A DNA stretch of 64,000 nucleotides from Apirhabdus apintestini (lineage in GTDB: Bacteria > Pseudomonadota > Gammaproteobacteria > Enterobacterales > Enterobacteriaceae). Each line of letters starts with the position of its first letter. The stretch's first letter is position 1. Location of the stretch: NCBI GenBank assembly GCA_033977085.1, contig CP138906.1, positions 3,968,001 through 4,032,000 of the forward strand. Reading direction: 5' to 3'. Both the position numbers and the translations under genes were made by a program. This document shows, piece by piece, positions 33,570 to 45,017 of the stretch. The notes below the pieces were generated by a model, which made no database searches, was not told where the DNA came from, and saw only the letters and a list, made by a program, of their open reading frames with translations.

Positions 33570-34963
33570 ATGACCCGAACAGCCCGTAGTATGTCTGGTT
33601 TGCCATGGATAGCAGCCATGGCTTTTTTATGCAAGCTTTGGACGCCACTATTTTAAACACGGCGTTACCTGCTATAGCACATAGCCTTCAACGCTCACCG
33701 CTGGCTATGCAATCAGCAATTATTAGCTACACGCTCACAGTTGCTATGCTTATCCCTGCAAGCGGTTGGCTAGCGGACAGATACGGAACAAGACGCGTGT
33801 TTATGCTTGCCGTCGCGCTTTTTACTTTAGGCTCCCTGGCCTGTGCGCTTTCAAGTACGCTCGGAGAGTTAGTGCTTTTTCGCATTGTGCAAGGCATTGG
33901 CGGCGCAATGATGATGCCCGTAGCCCGACTGGCTTTACTACGCGCTTACCCTCGTAGCGAGCTACTTCCCGTTTTGAACTTCGTCACAATGCCAGGATTG
34001 GTAGGGCCAATTTTAGGGCCGCTGCTAGGCGGTATTTTAGTCACCTGGGCTAGCTGGCACTGGATATTCCTAATTAATATTCCGATTGGTCTATTCGGGC
34101 TTCTGTACGCACGAAAATATATGCCAAATTTCACTACGCCTCGCCGCAAATTTGATATGCGTGGGTTTACGCTATTTGGCTTAAGTCTGGTGCTGATATC
34201 CTGCGGCATGGAGCTTTTTGGCGAACACATTGTTACCACAGGAATTGCGCTATCCGTGATTGTGGCCGGGATTATTTTATTATTGTTATATGTTCGACAC
34301 GCTCACCGTAATCCAAATCCGCTGATTGCATTACCGCTATTTAAAACTCGCACCTTTTCAGTTGGTATCCTTGGGAACATCGCTTCGCGTTTAGGTACCG
34401 GCTGCGTTCCTTTTCTTATGCCGCTCATGCTACAGGTCGGTTTTGGTTATAGTGCAATTATCGCAGGGTGCATGATGGCGCCAACGGCTCTTGGTTCAAT
34501 TATTGCCAAATCAACGGTTACTCAAGTTCTGCGCCAGTTTGGTTATCGTCGCACGCTTATTGGTATAACGCTTTTCATTGGGATAATGATCGCGCAGTTT
34601 GCTTTGCAAACGGCACATACTGAATTCTGGCTACTTCTTATTCCACTATTTATTCTCGGCATGGCCATGTCTACCCAATTTACGGCCATGAATACGATTA
34701 CGCTGGCTGATTTAACCGATGAACATGCCAGCGGCGGCAATAGCGTTTTGGCCGTTACACAACAGCTTTCTATTAGTCTCGGAGTCGCCGTTAGCGCAGC
34801 CGTACTGCGGTTTTATGAAAGCATAGAACCTAACGCGATGGTGGCGCAATTTCATCATACGTTCATTACGATGGGGGTTGTCACCGCCCTCTCCGCGATG
34901 GTTTATTTATTATTACGACCAAAAGATGGCCATCATCTGATATCTGACCGTCAAAAAGGTTAA
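33570..34963 (+). CDS. hsrA: MFS transporter HsrA (5' frameshift)
   Basis: A 14-helix drug-efflux-type MFS protein. ATG 33570 starts MTRTARSMSGLPWIAAMAF; then a T7 run is T6 (33618-33623), so the main frame (FMQALDATILNTALPAIAHS onwards) lies in another phase and is open for about 445 residues. Motifs include GWLADRYGTRR. Downstream it meets rbsR with stop codons overlapping. Confidence 0.93.
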
Positions 34964-35951
34964 GCTGAGTCTCGGACCACCAGCGCTGGCGATAGTTGCA
35001 GGCGCTGCTGGCCTAAATCCCGGCAGGCCATACGTTGAATAAGCACTTCCAGCGCCAGTTCGCCTAATTCATCCTTAGGCTGGTGTACGGTTGTAAGCGG
35101 CGGCGTCATATAACGCGCCAGTTCAATATCGTCATACCCTACAACCGCCATATCCTGCGGCACACGAAGCCCGGCGCGCCACAGAGCCTGATAAGCGCCT
35201 AGCGCCATTGCATCATTACTGCTAAACACCGCCTGTGGCGGCGAATCTAGCGCCAGAAGCGCCTGCATTGCAGCTTCTCCACCGGCAAATTCGAAATCAC
35301 CGACAATTTCATAGCCAGAGAGAATAGGAAGCTTTGCGCGCGCCATCGCCTTTCGATATCCTTCCAGCCGCAAGCGCGAGGGCGTTTTATCCAAAGGCCC
35401 GGTGATACAGGCTATTCGGGTATACCCTTTCTCAATGAGATACCGGGTTGCGATATCGCCCCTAACAGCGAATTATCCTGAATAAGATCGCAATTGCCGT
35501 CAAAAGGTGCCCAGTCCATCATTACCGTCGGGATAGCAGGGTAACGTTTTATCATCAACGGCGACGGCCGATGGTTTTCAGTACACAGCAATAAAACACC
35601 ATCTACTCGCTTCTGCAACAGCGTTTCCAGACTGCGATTCATACGCTGTTCATCGCCCTCGGTATTGCATAAAACCAGGCTATAGCCGCGATTAAAACAA
35701 CTGCGCTCAACGCCGCGCACTAACTCAGAATAAAAGGGATTTGTGCTGGCCGTGATCAGCATCCCTATCGTATGCGTTTGATTAATTTTCAGGCTTCGGG
35801 CTACAGCAGAAGGCGCATAATTTAGCGTGACTATTGCCGCCTCTACTTTTTCACGTATTGCATCGCTGACATAGCGGTCGTTGTTAATTACATGCGACAC
35901 CGTCGAGGTTGAAACTCCCGCCAGCCGGGCGACATCTTTCATAGTAGCCAT
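34960..35951 (-). pseudogene. rbsR: Ribose operon repressor RbsR (one frameshift)
   Basis: A LacI-family repressor that binds the rbs operator and is released by ribose. N-terminal HTH MATMKDVARLAGVSTSTVSH. The frame breaks near 35455 (one G missing after NSLLG). The second part carries the rest of the ligand domain (AVVGYDDIELARYMTPPLTT). It ends the rbs operon as in E. coli. Confidence 0.94.
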
Positions 35952-35955
35952 GTAG

Positions 35956-36884
35956 CTATTCCTGACGCTTTAGAAACGCCTCAATTTCTTCACGCCACGG
36001 CACCGAAGGCTGCGCCCCTTCTCGCGTTACGGCAATCGCCGCCGCCGCATGCGCAAAGCGTATGGCGTCAGGCATCTCTTTGCCTTCCAGGAGCGCGGTA
36101 ACCAGCGCACCATTAAAGGTATCCCCTGCGGCAATTGTATCAACGGCATCCACAGTAAACCCCGGAATGCGCAACCCCTGTCCGCGTTCACTGAGCCAGA
36201 CGCCTCGACGCCCTAAGGTGATAAGCACCGTCGAAATGCCCTTTTCATGTAATATTTGCGCTGCGCGAGCCGCGCTTTCATCATCGCTAACGTTAATTCC
36301 CGTTAGTACCCCGGCTTCAGTTTCATTAGGCGTGATGATATCGATAAGTGACAGCATTTCATCGCGTAAGGCACAGGCTGGTGCAGGATTTAACACAATT
36401 CGCGTATTATGCATTCGCGCAATGCGCGCAGCGCATAGTACGCTTTCAATAGGCGTTTCTAACTGCATTAATAATACTTCCGCCCGGGCAATACTCTCGC
36501 TGTTAGCTTCAACCAAATCCGGCGTTAAGCGGCTATTCGCTCCCGCGTGGATCCCAATAAAGTTCTCGCCGCTCGCATTAACAAAAATGAGCGCCACACC
36601 GGTCGCTTCACCGGGGATCACGCTTACCGGAGCGGTATCAATACGATCATCGGCCAGTTGTTGACGTATTCTTTCCCCGTATCGTCATCACCGACGCAGG
36701 CAATAAACGCGATATCCGCTCCGCTGCGCCCTGCGGCTACGGCCTGATTTGCCCCTTTACCGCCAAAAGCGATTTTATAGCGACGTCCGGTTAAGGTCTC
36801 TCCCGGAGCAGGAAAGCGATCGAGATTAAGAATATGGTCGGCATTGATACTACCGAGCACAACAAGTTGGCCTGAGGTTTTCAT
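35956..36884 (-). pseudogene. rbsK: Ribokinase RbsK (one frameshift)
   Basis: Phosphorylates ribose at O5. PfkB signatures: IAFGGKGANQAVAAGRSGA and DTIAAGDTFNGALV, the latter containing the catalytic Asp. One G is missing near 36680 after GDDDTG; the downstream frame reads RQQLADDRIDTAPVS. The start is ATG 36884 (MKTSGQLVVLGSINADHI). It is four bases upstream of rbsR. Confidence 0.94.
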
Positions 36885-36939
36885 AAGGAATATCCGTTGG
36901 TAGCGCCGCCCGCGGCGGCGCAAAAGCATAAAATCGAGG

Positions 36940-37830
36940 TTACTCTTTTGTTATCAGTTTCAGATCGACGGGGATTTTAGCATCCACTTTCTGCCCTTTG
37001 AGGACTTTATCCGCCGTTTCTATGCCAATGACGCCTATCTGATCGGGCTGTTGAGCAACAGTGGCCGCCATTTTACCGCTCTGCACGGCTTTAATGCCGT
37101 CCGCAGTACCATCAAATCCAACCACAATCACATCGCCTTTGCCCGCCGTTTGCAGCGCACGCAGTGCGCCCAGCGCCATTTCATCATTTTGCGCAAATAC
37201 AGCCTGTACATCAGAATGCGCTGTCATTAAATTCTGCATCACATTCAACCCTTTAGTGCGATCAAAGTCCGCAGGCTGGCTACCTAAAATACTGAATTTA
37301 TGCGCTGTGACGGCCTGTTTGAAGCCGGCACCGCGTTCGCGCGCGGCGGAGGTTCCTGCGATCCCCTGCAGTTCGATGACTTTCGCGCCCTCGCCCAGTT
37401 TATTAGCAATGAAATCTCCGGCCATTTTCCCGCCGGCCACGTTGTCCGAGGCGATATGGCTAACTACTTCGCCTTTAGCGGCTTGGCGATCCAGGGTAAT
37501 CACAGGAATATTAGCCTGATTGGCCATTTTAACCGCATTGCCGACAGCGTCGGAATCGGTGGGGTTAATCAGCATCAGTTTAGCGCCACGTACGGTTAAA
37601 TCTTGTACGTTCGCCAGCTCTTTCGCCGGGTTATTTTGTGAGTCCAGAACAACCAGGTTATAACCCAGCTTATTGGCCTCTTTTTGTGCGCCATCTTTTA
37701 ATGTAACGAAGAAGGGGTTATTCAACGTCGAGATAACCAGCGCGATCGTTTCTTTCGCCATCGCGTTTGCACTTACCGTCGCGCTCAGCGCAACGGCAGA
37801 TATTAAGGTAGCCAGTTTCTTCATATTCAT
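36940..37830 (-). CDS. rbsB: D-ribose-binding periplasmic protein RbsB
   Basis: A 296-residue substrate-binding protein of the ribose ABC importer, also a ligand for the Trg chemoreceptor in E. coli. Signal peptide MNMKKLATLISAVALSA, cleaved after AMA. Ribose-site residues lie in LDRQAAKGEVVSHIASDN and QNDEMALG. The only unbroken gene of the rbs operon. Confidence 0.97.
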   Translation of the reverse strand: MNMKKLATLISAVALSATVSANAMAKETIALVISTLNNPFFVTLKDGAQKEANKLGYNLVVLDSQNNPAKELANVQDLTVRGAKLMLINPTDSDAVGNAVKMANQANIPVITLDRQAAKGEVVSHIASDNVAGGKMAGDFIANKLGEGAKVIELQGIAGTSAARERGAGFKQAVTAHKFSILGSQPADFDRTKGLNVMQNLMTAHSDVQAVFAQNDEMALGALRALQTAGKGDVIVVGFDGTADGIKAVQSGKMAATVAQQPDQIGVIGIETADKVLKGQKVDAKIPVDLKLITKE

Positions 37831-37851
37831 AGGTAAGGAGTCCTGTAATCA

Positions 37852-38819
37852 CTACTTTTTGTTATCTACCAGTACCGCCAGCAGTATAACGACTGCTTTT
37901 ACGATCATCTGATAGTAGGAGGAAACGCCTAATAAATTCAGGCCATTGTTTAAAAAACCCAGAATCAGCGCGCCGATAAGTGTGCCAATGACGCGGCCTT
38001 TACCGCCAGACAGGCTGGTACCGCCGAGAACTACGGCCGCTATCGCATCCAGCTCATAGCCGGTGCCCGCCGTAGGCTGAGCGGACGAAAGCCTGGCAAC
38101 TTCAATCACGCCCGCCAGCGCCGCAAGCAGCCCACACAATGAATAAACGATAATTTTGATTTTATCTACGCTGATGCCTGACAGGCGGGTGGCGGCTTCA
38201 TTTCCGCCCAGCGCATAGATATAGCGCCCCAGCCGAGTGTGATGCAGCACATACCACGTCGTCAGAAATACCAGCGCCATAATCCACACCGGCGTTGGTA
38301 TCCCTAGAGGACGCCCGATACCAAACCAGCCAAACAGGTCTGCATTATCAGTAAATCCCGTACTAATAGGGCTACCATCGGTATAAACCATGGTCACGCC
38401 GCGCAGCAGGAGCATCATTACCAGCGTTGCAATAAACGCCTGGACGCGGCCTTTAGCGATGATGACTCCCGTTACGCCCCCGATTGCAGCACCCAGCGCC
38501 AGCGCGCCGACAACGGCTACCAGCGCATTAACTTCAAATCCAACGATAGACGCAGCGACCGCGCCGGTTAATGCCAGTAATGAGCCTACCGATAAATCGA
38601 TACCAGACGTTAAAATAACTAACGTCATCCCAACGGCCATGATGGCGTTGACCGATGTTTGCTGGAGAATATTGAACAGATTATTAAGAGTAAAAAGTTG
38701 GGACTAAGCGTTGAGACAATCACAATTAGCACTAATAGCGCTATTAGCGATTTTTGTTCCATCAACCACGCTTTACTGAACCAGCGACGGCTCGGGAGGG
38801 TTTGGGCATTAGTACTCAT
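37852..38819 (-). pseudogene. rbsC: Ribose ABC transporter permease RbsC (one frameshift)
   Basis: An inner-membrane permease with the branched-chain/ribose transporter fold. The start at ATG 38819 overlaps the rbsA stop. A T run near 38695 is one base short (after TLSPNF), and the main frame resumes with MAVGMTLVILTSGIDLSVGS for about 262 residues. The Gly-rich loop ELDAIAAVVLGGTSLSGG is intact. Confidence 0.94.
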
Positions 38820-40328
38820 TCTTGTCGCTCCTGCTCCACACGATGTAGTTTCCCCACGGCCGCCGCCATTAGCGCTTCCTGGGTTGCTTGTTCGCGAGTA
38901 AATTCGCCGCTGATACGGCCTTCATGCATTACAATAATGCGATCGCTCATCCCTAATACCTCTGGCATTTCACTGGAGACCAGGATGATGCTTAAACCTT
39001 CAGCCTTGAACTGATTAATAAGCTGGTAAATCTCTTTTTCGCTCCCACATCAACGCCGCGGGTCGGCTCATCGAGGATTAATACCTGTGGTCGTGTCATT
39101 AACCCGCGAGCAATCGCGACTTTTTGCTGATTGCCGCCGGAAAGCAACCCGATGGGCTGCTCCATTGACGGCGTTTTCACGTTAAATAAACGAATAAAAT
39201 CCTGTACTGCCTGCGCCTCTTCTTTTTGCTTTAACCTGCCGCCTGCATGGCTGAAATAGCGCAATGCCGTGAGTGACATATTATCCTTCACCGACATGCC
39301 CAGCACCAGCCCATCGCGTTTTCGATCTTCAGAGATATAAACAATACCGTTCGCTAGCCCATCCTGAGGAGAAAGCGTCACAACCTCCCGCCCATTAAGC
39401 GCTACATATCCCGCCGAGCGTGGCAACGCGCCGTAAAGCACTTTCATCAGCTCGGTGCGTCCTGCTCCCATAAGCCCGGACACACCCAGTATTTCACCTT
39501 CTTTTAAGGTAAAGCTAATCTCATCAATACCGGGGCCAGATATACGCTCAACCTTAAGCCGCACCTTACCGGGCGCTTTATCCAAATGGGGATATTGGTC
39601 TTCCAGTTTGCGTCCTACCATCATTTCAATCAGGGAATCTTCCGTGAGATCGGAGACCGCGCGCTCAGCTATAAACTGCCCGTCGCGAAATATCGTTACG
39701 TCATCGCAAATATCAAAAATTTCTTTCATACGATGCGAGATATAGACAATACCGCAGCCCTGAGCTTTTAGTTCATGGATAGTACGAAATAACGAGGCCG
39801 TTTCGGTATCCGTAAGCGCATCCGTCGGCTCATCCATAATAATGACTTTAGATTCAAAGCTCAGCACGCGGGCAATTTCAACCATTTGCTGATCGCCAAT
39901 AGAAAGCTCACCAACCAGACGATGGCTTGAAAAACGAAGATTTAATTTTTTCAGAAGCCTGTCGGCTTCCGCATACATTTTTTCCAGACAATACGACCAA
40001 AACGATTAACAAACTCGCGCCCCAAAAAGATATTTTCTGCGATAGTGAGTTCAGGAATAAGATTGAGTTCCTGATGAATAATACCGATCCCCGCTTCCTG
40101 CGAGGATTTAGGGCCAGAAAATTGCGTTTCATTACCTAACCAAAGCAGCGATCCCGCATCTTTATTATAAATGCCGGTCAGTACTTTCATCATGGTCGAT
40201 TTTCCGGCACCGTTTTCACCCACCAGCGCCATTACTCGTCCAGGATAGACATTTAGCGATGCGCCGGAAAGCGCTTTTACTCCTGGAAAAGCTTTATCTA
40301 TACCTTTGAGTTGTAATAGAGCATTCAT
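38816..40328 (-). pseudogene. rbsA: Ribose ABC transporter ATPase RbsA (two frameshifts)
   Basis: A tandem ATPase. First domain Walker A GENGAGKSTMM and signature LSIGDQQMVEIARVL. The second domain's altered P-loop is GLMGAGRTELMKVLYG, with signature LLSGGNQQKVAIARGL and Walker B VLILDEPTRGVD. Breaks: A7 to A6 near 39982 (VWKKMYAEAD) and A6 to A5 near 39043 (VGAKKEIYQL). The stop overlaps the rbsC start. Confidence 0.94.
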
Positions 40329-40335
40329 AACAACC

Positions 40336-40753
40336 TCAAAAAGTTACGCCTGCACACAAAATAATATTTGCAAATGGTGTGCATTCACCGCTACGTACAA
40401 TCGCCCGACTGCACGCCGTTTGCTGTTTAAATTGAGTATGCGAGATATAACTTACCTTAATAATATTCCCCTGATGCCGCTGTAGAGCATCGATATGCGA
40501 TAAAATAGCATCATGTAAATCTGAGTTATGTTGTTTTATTTCTGATGCCAGAATGGCTGCTTCAACCTGCATTTCTTGGGTAACCACGTTTAGGACCTGC
40601 ATAAATGCGGGGATCCCTGAGTAAGCGCAATATCAATACGCTGCGGCCCGGAAGGTATAGGAAGCCCCGCATCGCACACAACCAGGGTATCCGTATGGCC
40701 TAGTCGCGAAATGGCGGAGGATATGTCCGCATTAAGTAAAGCACCTTTTTCAT
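40336..40753 (-). pseudogene. rbsD: D-ribose pyranase RbsD (two frameshifts)
   Basis: Interconverts pyran and furan forms of ribose; first gene of the operon. ATG 40753 reads MKK, then an A6 run is A5 (about 40744-40748). A G4 run near 40613 is G3. Restored, it gives GALLNADISSAISRLGHTD and PAFMQVLNVVTQEMQVEA. The C-terminus RSGECTPFANIILCAGVTF is intact. Confidence 0.93.
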
Positions 40754-40763
40754 TATATATACT

Positions 40764-40789
40764 CCAATAGCGAAACGTTTCGCTATTGG
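40764..40789. promoter_or_regulatory. Primary RbsR operator
   Basis: A perfect 26-bp palindrome centred on GCGAAACGTTTCGC, 11 bp before the rbsD start. It is the form expected for the LacI-family RbsR. It overlaps the promoter/leader region, so binding should block transcription initiation. Confidence 0.85.
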
Positions 40790-40850
40790 CAAGTTTAGGC
40801 GCCTAAAGATTACGGAAACAATCAGAACGGCATAGAAATGTGATCGCCAT

Positions 40851-40862
40851 CGAAACGTTTCG
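40851..40862. promoter_or_regulatory. Secondary RbsR-type operator
   Basis: CGAAACGTTTCG, a second palindromic core about 80 bp upstream of the first and next to a TGTGATCG half-site that could be part of a CRP site. Two operators could allow looping. Confidence 0.6.
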
Positions 40863-41377
40863 CACAGCAATAACAACGTAAATTAAGCCTTATCGATTCA
40901 GCTATAAGTAATCACAGCAGTTAGCGAACCCTTTAAAGGCTCACTAAAGAACCTCCTGTTTTGAGGCAGCATTAAATATCATAATGACGTAATTTTTTAA
41001 AAGCGATAACATAGTTTTTATAAATCCCCATAATGGGAATAGTTTAAACATCGATGCTATTTTTAATCGAGTATATTAATATTACGGCATCACTTAACAT
41101 AATCAGCTTTTAAACGAAAACACTGTCTCATAAAAGATTATTACAACCGATATAACCAATCTGAATTTATGCTATATAAAAATAGTAATGTAGTAATTAT
41201 TTCTACATTTTTATTTTAGAACTCTTCAGTCTTAAAATCACACATTCACCCTAAGAAATATAATAATTCTATTCTCTAAAAAATATTTTTTAGAGTGCAC
41301 GGGAACATTTATAAAATGATATGGCATAAATACCTGACGTTTACTACATCCATGGAACATGAGGTATCGTCATAAGA
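40863..41377. other. AT-rich intergenic between rbs and kup
   Basis: About 500 bp, strongly AT-rich, with no supported gene or RNA on either strand. Confidence 0.5.
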
Positions 41378-41406
41378 AAAAAGGCGCTCATTTCGCGCCT
41401 TTTTTA
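41378..41406. terminator. Terminator downstream of kup
   Basis: AAAAAAGGCGC and GCGCCTTTTTT form a symmetrical stem, 24 bp past the kup stop; it can act in both directions. Confidence 0.85.
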
Positions 41407-41429
41407 TATAAGTCTGTCCCTTGCAGGCA

Positions 41430-43296
41430 TTAAATCTCTACTTGGGTTCCCAGTTCAATTACGCGATTAGGCGGGATCTCAAACTGATCCGGCGCCCGTA
41501 ACGCATTTCGTTGCAACAGCATAAAAAGCTTGCCACGCAAACGAAGATACCATGGCCGTTTGCCAATAATTAACGATTCATGAGACATAAAGAAAGAGGT
41601 CTCCATCATGCGGCAATTAAGCCCCTCCAGCCCACAGCGATGAAATACCTCTTCAACATTCGGCGTTTCACGCCAGCCGTATCTGGCAACGACGCGCCAG
41701 AATGTAGGAGAAAGTTGTTCAATAGATACGCGACGAACATTATGCACGTAAGGTGCATCTTCAGTGCGTAGCGTTAACAAAATGACCCGCTCATGCAACA
41801 CCTTGTTATGTTTAAGGTTGTGTAGCAAGGCAAAAGGTATGACATTCAGCGCACGTGACATATATACCGCGGTACCGGATACCCGTACCGGCGGCGATTT
41901 TTCCAGCGACGCAATCATCGCCTCCAGTGAATTTCCGTGCTCATGCATACGGCGCAACAGGCGAAACCGTTCACTTTTCCAGGTCGTCATAATAATAAAC
42001 ATGATTAAACCCAGGCATAGCGGCAGCCAACCACCGGAGAATATTTTCTGGACATTAGCCAAAAACAATGGAATATCAATGAATAAGAAACCAATACAAA
42101 TAAGCAGAACCAGATATTTATTCCAGTGCCAATTTTTTCTCGCAACGGTACATGACAATATTGACGTCAACACCATCGTTCCCGTTACGGCAATACCATA
42201 AGCGGCGGCAAGGTTACTGGAATGCTCAAAACTGACGATAACCATGACAACGGCTGCGTAAAGCAACCAGTTAACCATCGGTATATAAATCTGTCCGGAC
42301 TCTCGCTCAGAAGTATGAATTATCCGCATTGGCGACAGATAACCAAGCCTGACAGCCTGTCGGGTCAATGAAAATACGCCAGAAATCACGGCCTGAGACG
42401 CAATAACGGTCGCCAGCGTCGCCAAAATCAACAGAGGGATTAATGCCCAGTCTGGCGCCAGCAAAAAGAAGGGGTTTTTAATCGCCTCCGGATTTTTTAA
42501 TAACAGAGCCCCTTGCCCGAAGTAATTTAGCGCCAGCGAAGGCAGCACGACGGAAAACCAGGCGACGCGAATAGGCAATTTACCAAAATGCCCCATATCA
42601 GCATATAGCGCCTCTACGCCGGTAATCGACAACACGACAGCGCCGAGCGCGACAAAAGAAATTGATTTGTACTCAATAAAAAATGAACGGCCCAGACTGG
42701 ATTCAGCGCCCGCAAAACGTCAGGGTTTCCCATAATACTGCGGATCCCCAGAACCGCCAGCGACAGGAACCATAACAACATTATTGGCGCAAAAAGCTTA
42801 CTGACCATGCCTGTACCGTGTTTTTGAATAACAAACAGCAGCGTTAAGACGGCAATAGATAGAGGAACAATGTATGCATCCAGCGCCGGAGCGGCAATCT
42901 CCAGCCCCTCGATAGCAGACATCACCGAAATAGCGGGTGTAATGACCACTTCACCATAAAAGAAGCTGCCGCCAATAAGTCCCATAATGACAAGAATAGA
43001 AGTTACCCTGGCCGGCGTATTTCTTCCAGCCAAAGACATAAGCGTGAGGATCCCTCCTTCACCGGCGTTATCCGCACGCATAACAAAAGAGAGATACTTT
43101 GCGGAAACCACCAGGATTTGTAGCCAGAAAATCAGCGACAAAAACCAAACACCGCATCTCGTCCAACGCCAAAACCAAACTGGCCAGATAAACATTCACG
43201 CAGGGTATATAGCGGACTAGTGCCAATATCCCCGTATACAACGCCAATCGCCGCCAGCGTGACTGCGGCCAATGGTTGTTTATTGTCAGTGCTCAT
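41430..43296 (-). pseudogene. kup: Low-affinity potassium transporter Kup (two frameshifts)
   Basis: A 12-helix K+/H+ symporter of about 622 residues. ATG 43296 starts MSTDNKQPLAAVTLAAIGVV and the GDIGTSPLYTLRE signature follows. Breaks: T6 to T5 near 43140 (VFGFLSL) and T7 to T6 near 42687 (AVHFFIEY). The last 400 residues are continuous and end FEIPPNRVIELGTQVEI. Confidence 0.94.
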
Positions 43297-43522
43297 AGGC
43301 TAATATTTATTTAGATACTGATTATCGATTACGCGCCTGCTTATACAGCCACGAAAAGCGCACAGTATGCACGATTAGGAAAAAACATACTCCTGGCGCC
43401 AGCAGAGTTAACCTGCATCAAGGAAACGAAGACCGCACCTCAGGCCATTATCGCCAGACGAAGGAAACCTTTATACTCGCCTTTTTAGCGTACATTCAAC
43501 CAGGTAAGGATACAGATTCATT

Positions 43523-45017
43523 ATGGCGCAATCCGCTTTACTGGCAGAAAGAATCTCTCGTCTCAGCCAGGCGCTAGAGGCAGGGCTATTCGAACGAAGC
43601 CATGTCGTACGCCTGTGCCTTCTGGCCGCTTTGTGCGGAGAAAGCGTTTTTCTGCTAGGCCCGCCAGGGATTGCCAAAAGCCTGATCGCGCGCCGGTTAA
43701 AATTCGCTTTTAGCAACGCCCGCGCATTTGAATACCTGATGACGCGATTTTCCACTCCGGAAGAGGTGTTTGGCCCGCTTTCTATTCAGGCATTAAAGGA
43801 CGAAGGCCGATATGAACGCCTGACGGCAGGTTATCTTCCGGAAGCAGAAATCGTTTTTTAGATGAAGTCTGGAAAGCCGGTCCCGCAATATTAAATACGC
43901 TTCTCACCGCCATCAATGAACGCCGCTTCAGAAATGGTGCGCGTGAAGAAACGATACCAATGCGCCTTCTGGTTACTGCCTCAAATGAACTACCAGAAGC
44001 AGACAGCAGCCTGGAAGCGCTTTACGACCGCATGCTTATTCGCCTTTGGCTGGAGCGCGTTCAGGAAAAACATAATTTTCACGCCATGCTCACTAACCAG
44101 CGAGATGAAAACGAAAACCCGGTTCCTGGCGCACTGCAAATTAGCGATGAAGAATATCAGCGCTGGCAAAGTGAGATTAGCCGAATCACTCTTCCTCAGG
44201 CGGTATTTGAACTTATCTTCAGGTTACGAGAGATGTTAGATGAGCAGCAGCAGGCTCCGTATATTTCCGACAGACGGTGGAAAAAGGCGGTACGCCTGCT
44301 GCAGGCGAGCGCCTTTTTTGCGGCCGTGATACCGTAGAGCCAATTGATTTAATTCTATTAAAAGACTGTTTGTGGCATGACATTAACGCCATGCAAGTTT
44401 TGGCTGAACAGATGGGTATTTTGATGACCGAGTATGCCTGGCAACAAAAAGCGATGGTGATGCAACTCGGTGTTATACAACAAAGAAAGCTTCAATTACT
44501 GCAACAACAAAGCGATCGCGACGCATTACGCGTCGAGCGTCTGGGCAGCATGTTTAGCCGCAGGCCGCACTATACGCTGCCAGACTCGCTGCAGGGTGAT
44601 AATCTAACATTATTGCTATTAAAACCGCTTATTCTGCATGATATAGAAGTAATTCATATCGAAATAGCGCGAGCCTCCCTTGAACAGTGGTTGCAAAAAG
44701 GCGGCGAAATCCGCGGTAAATTAAACGGTATTGGCTACGCGCAACCGCTAAATATGGAAGTTGACGGCGGCCAGCACCTGGTTATTCGAGACGTCAGCCT
44801 GCAGGGCACGTTACTGGCGCTTCCCGGCACCCGCCAGAGTGCCATGCCGGTTGAAATAGCCCACCAGCTAGAAACTCTGAATAACGACTGGCGCCAGCAG
44901 CATCAGCGCTTCAGCGAACAACAAAAGTGTCTGTTCGTTGAAAATGAATGGCTGGGACGCATTGAGGAAAGCCTTCAGGCGGTAGCCGCTCAAATAAAGC
45001 AGGCGAGGCAATGTTAA
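43523..45017 (+). pseudogene. ravA: MoxR AAA+ ATPase RavA (two frameshifts)
   Basis: A MoxR-family ATPase that partners ViaA and the inducible lysine decarboxylase in E. coli. Walker A GPPGIAKSLIARRL, sensor region TASNELPEADSSLEALYDR, then the LARA and triple-helical C-terminal domains. Breaks: T7 to T6 near 43858, just before the Walker B LDEVWKAGP, and T7 to T6 near 44317 (AFFCGRD). It overlaps viaA by 7 bp. Confidence 0.93.
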
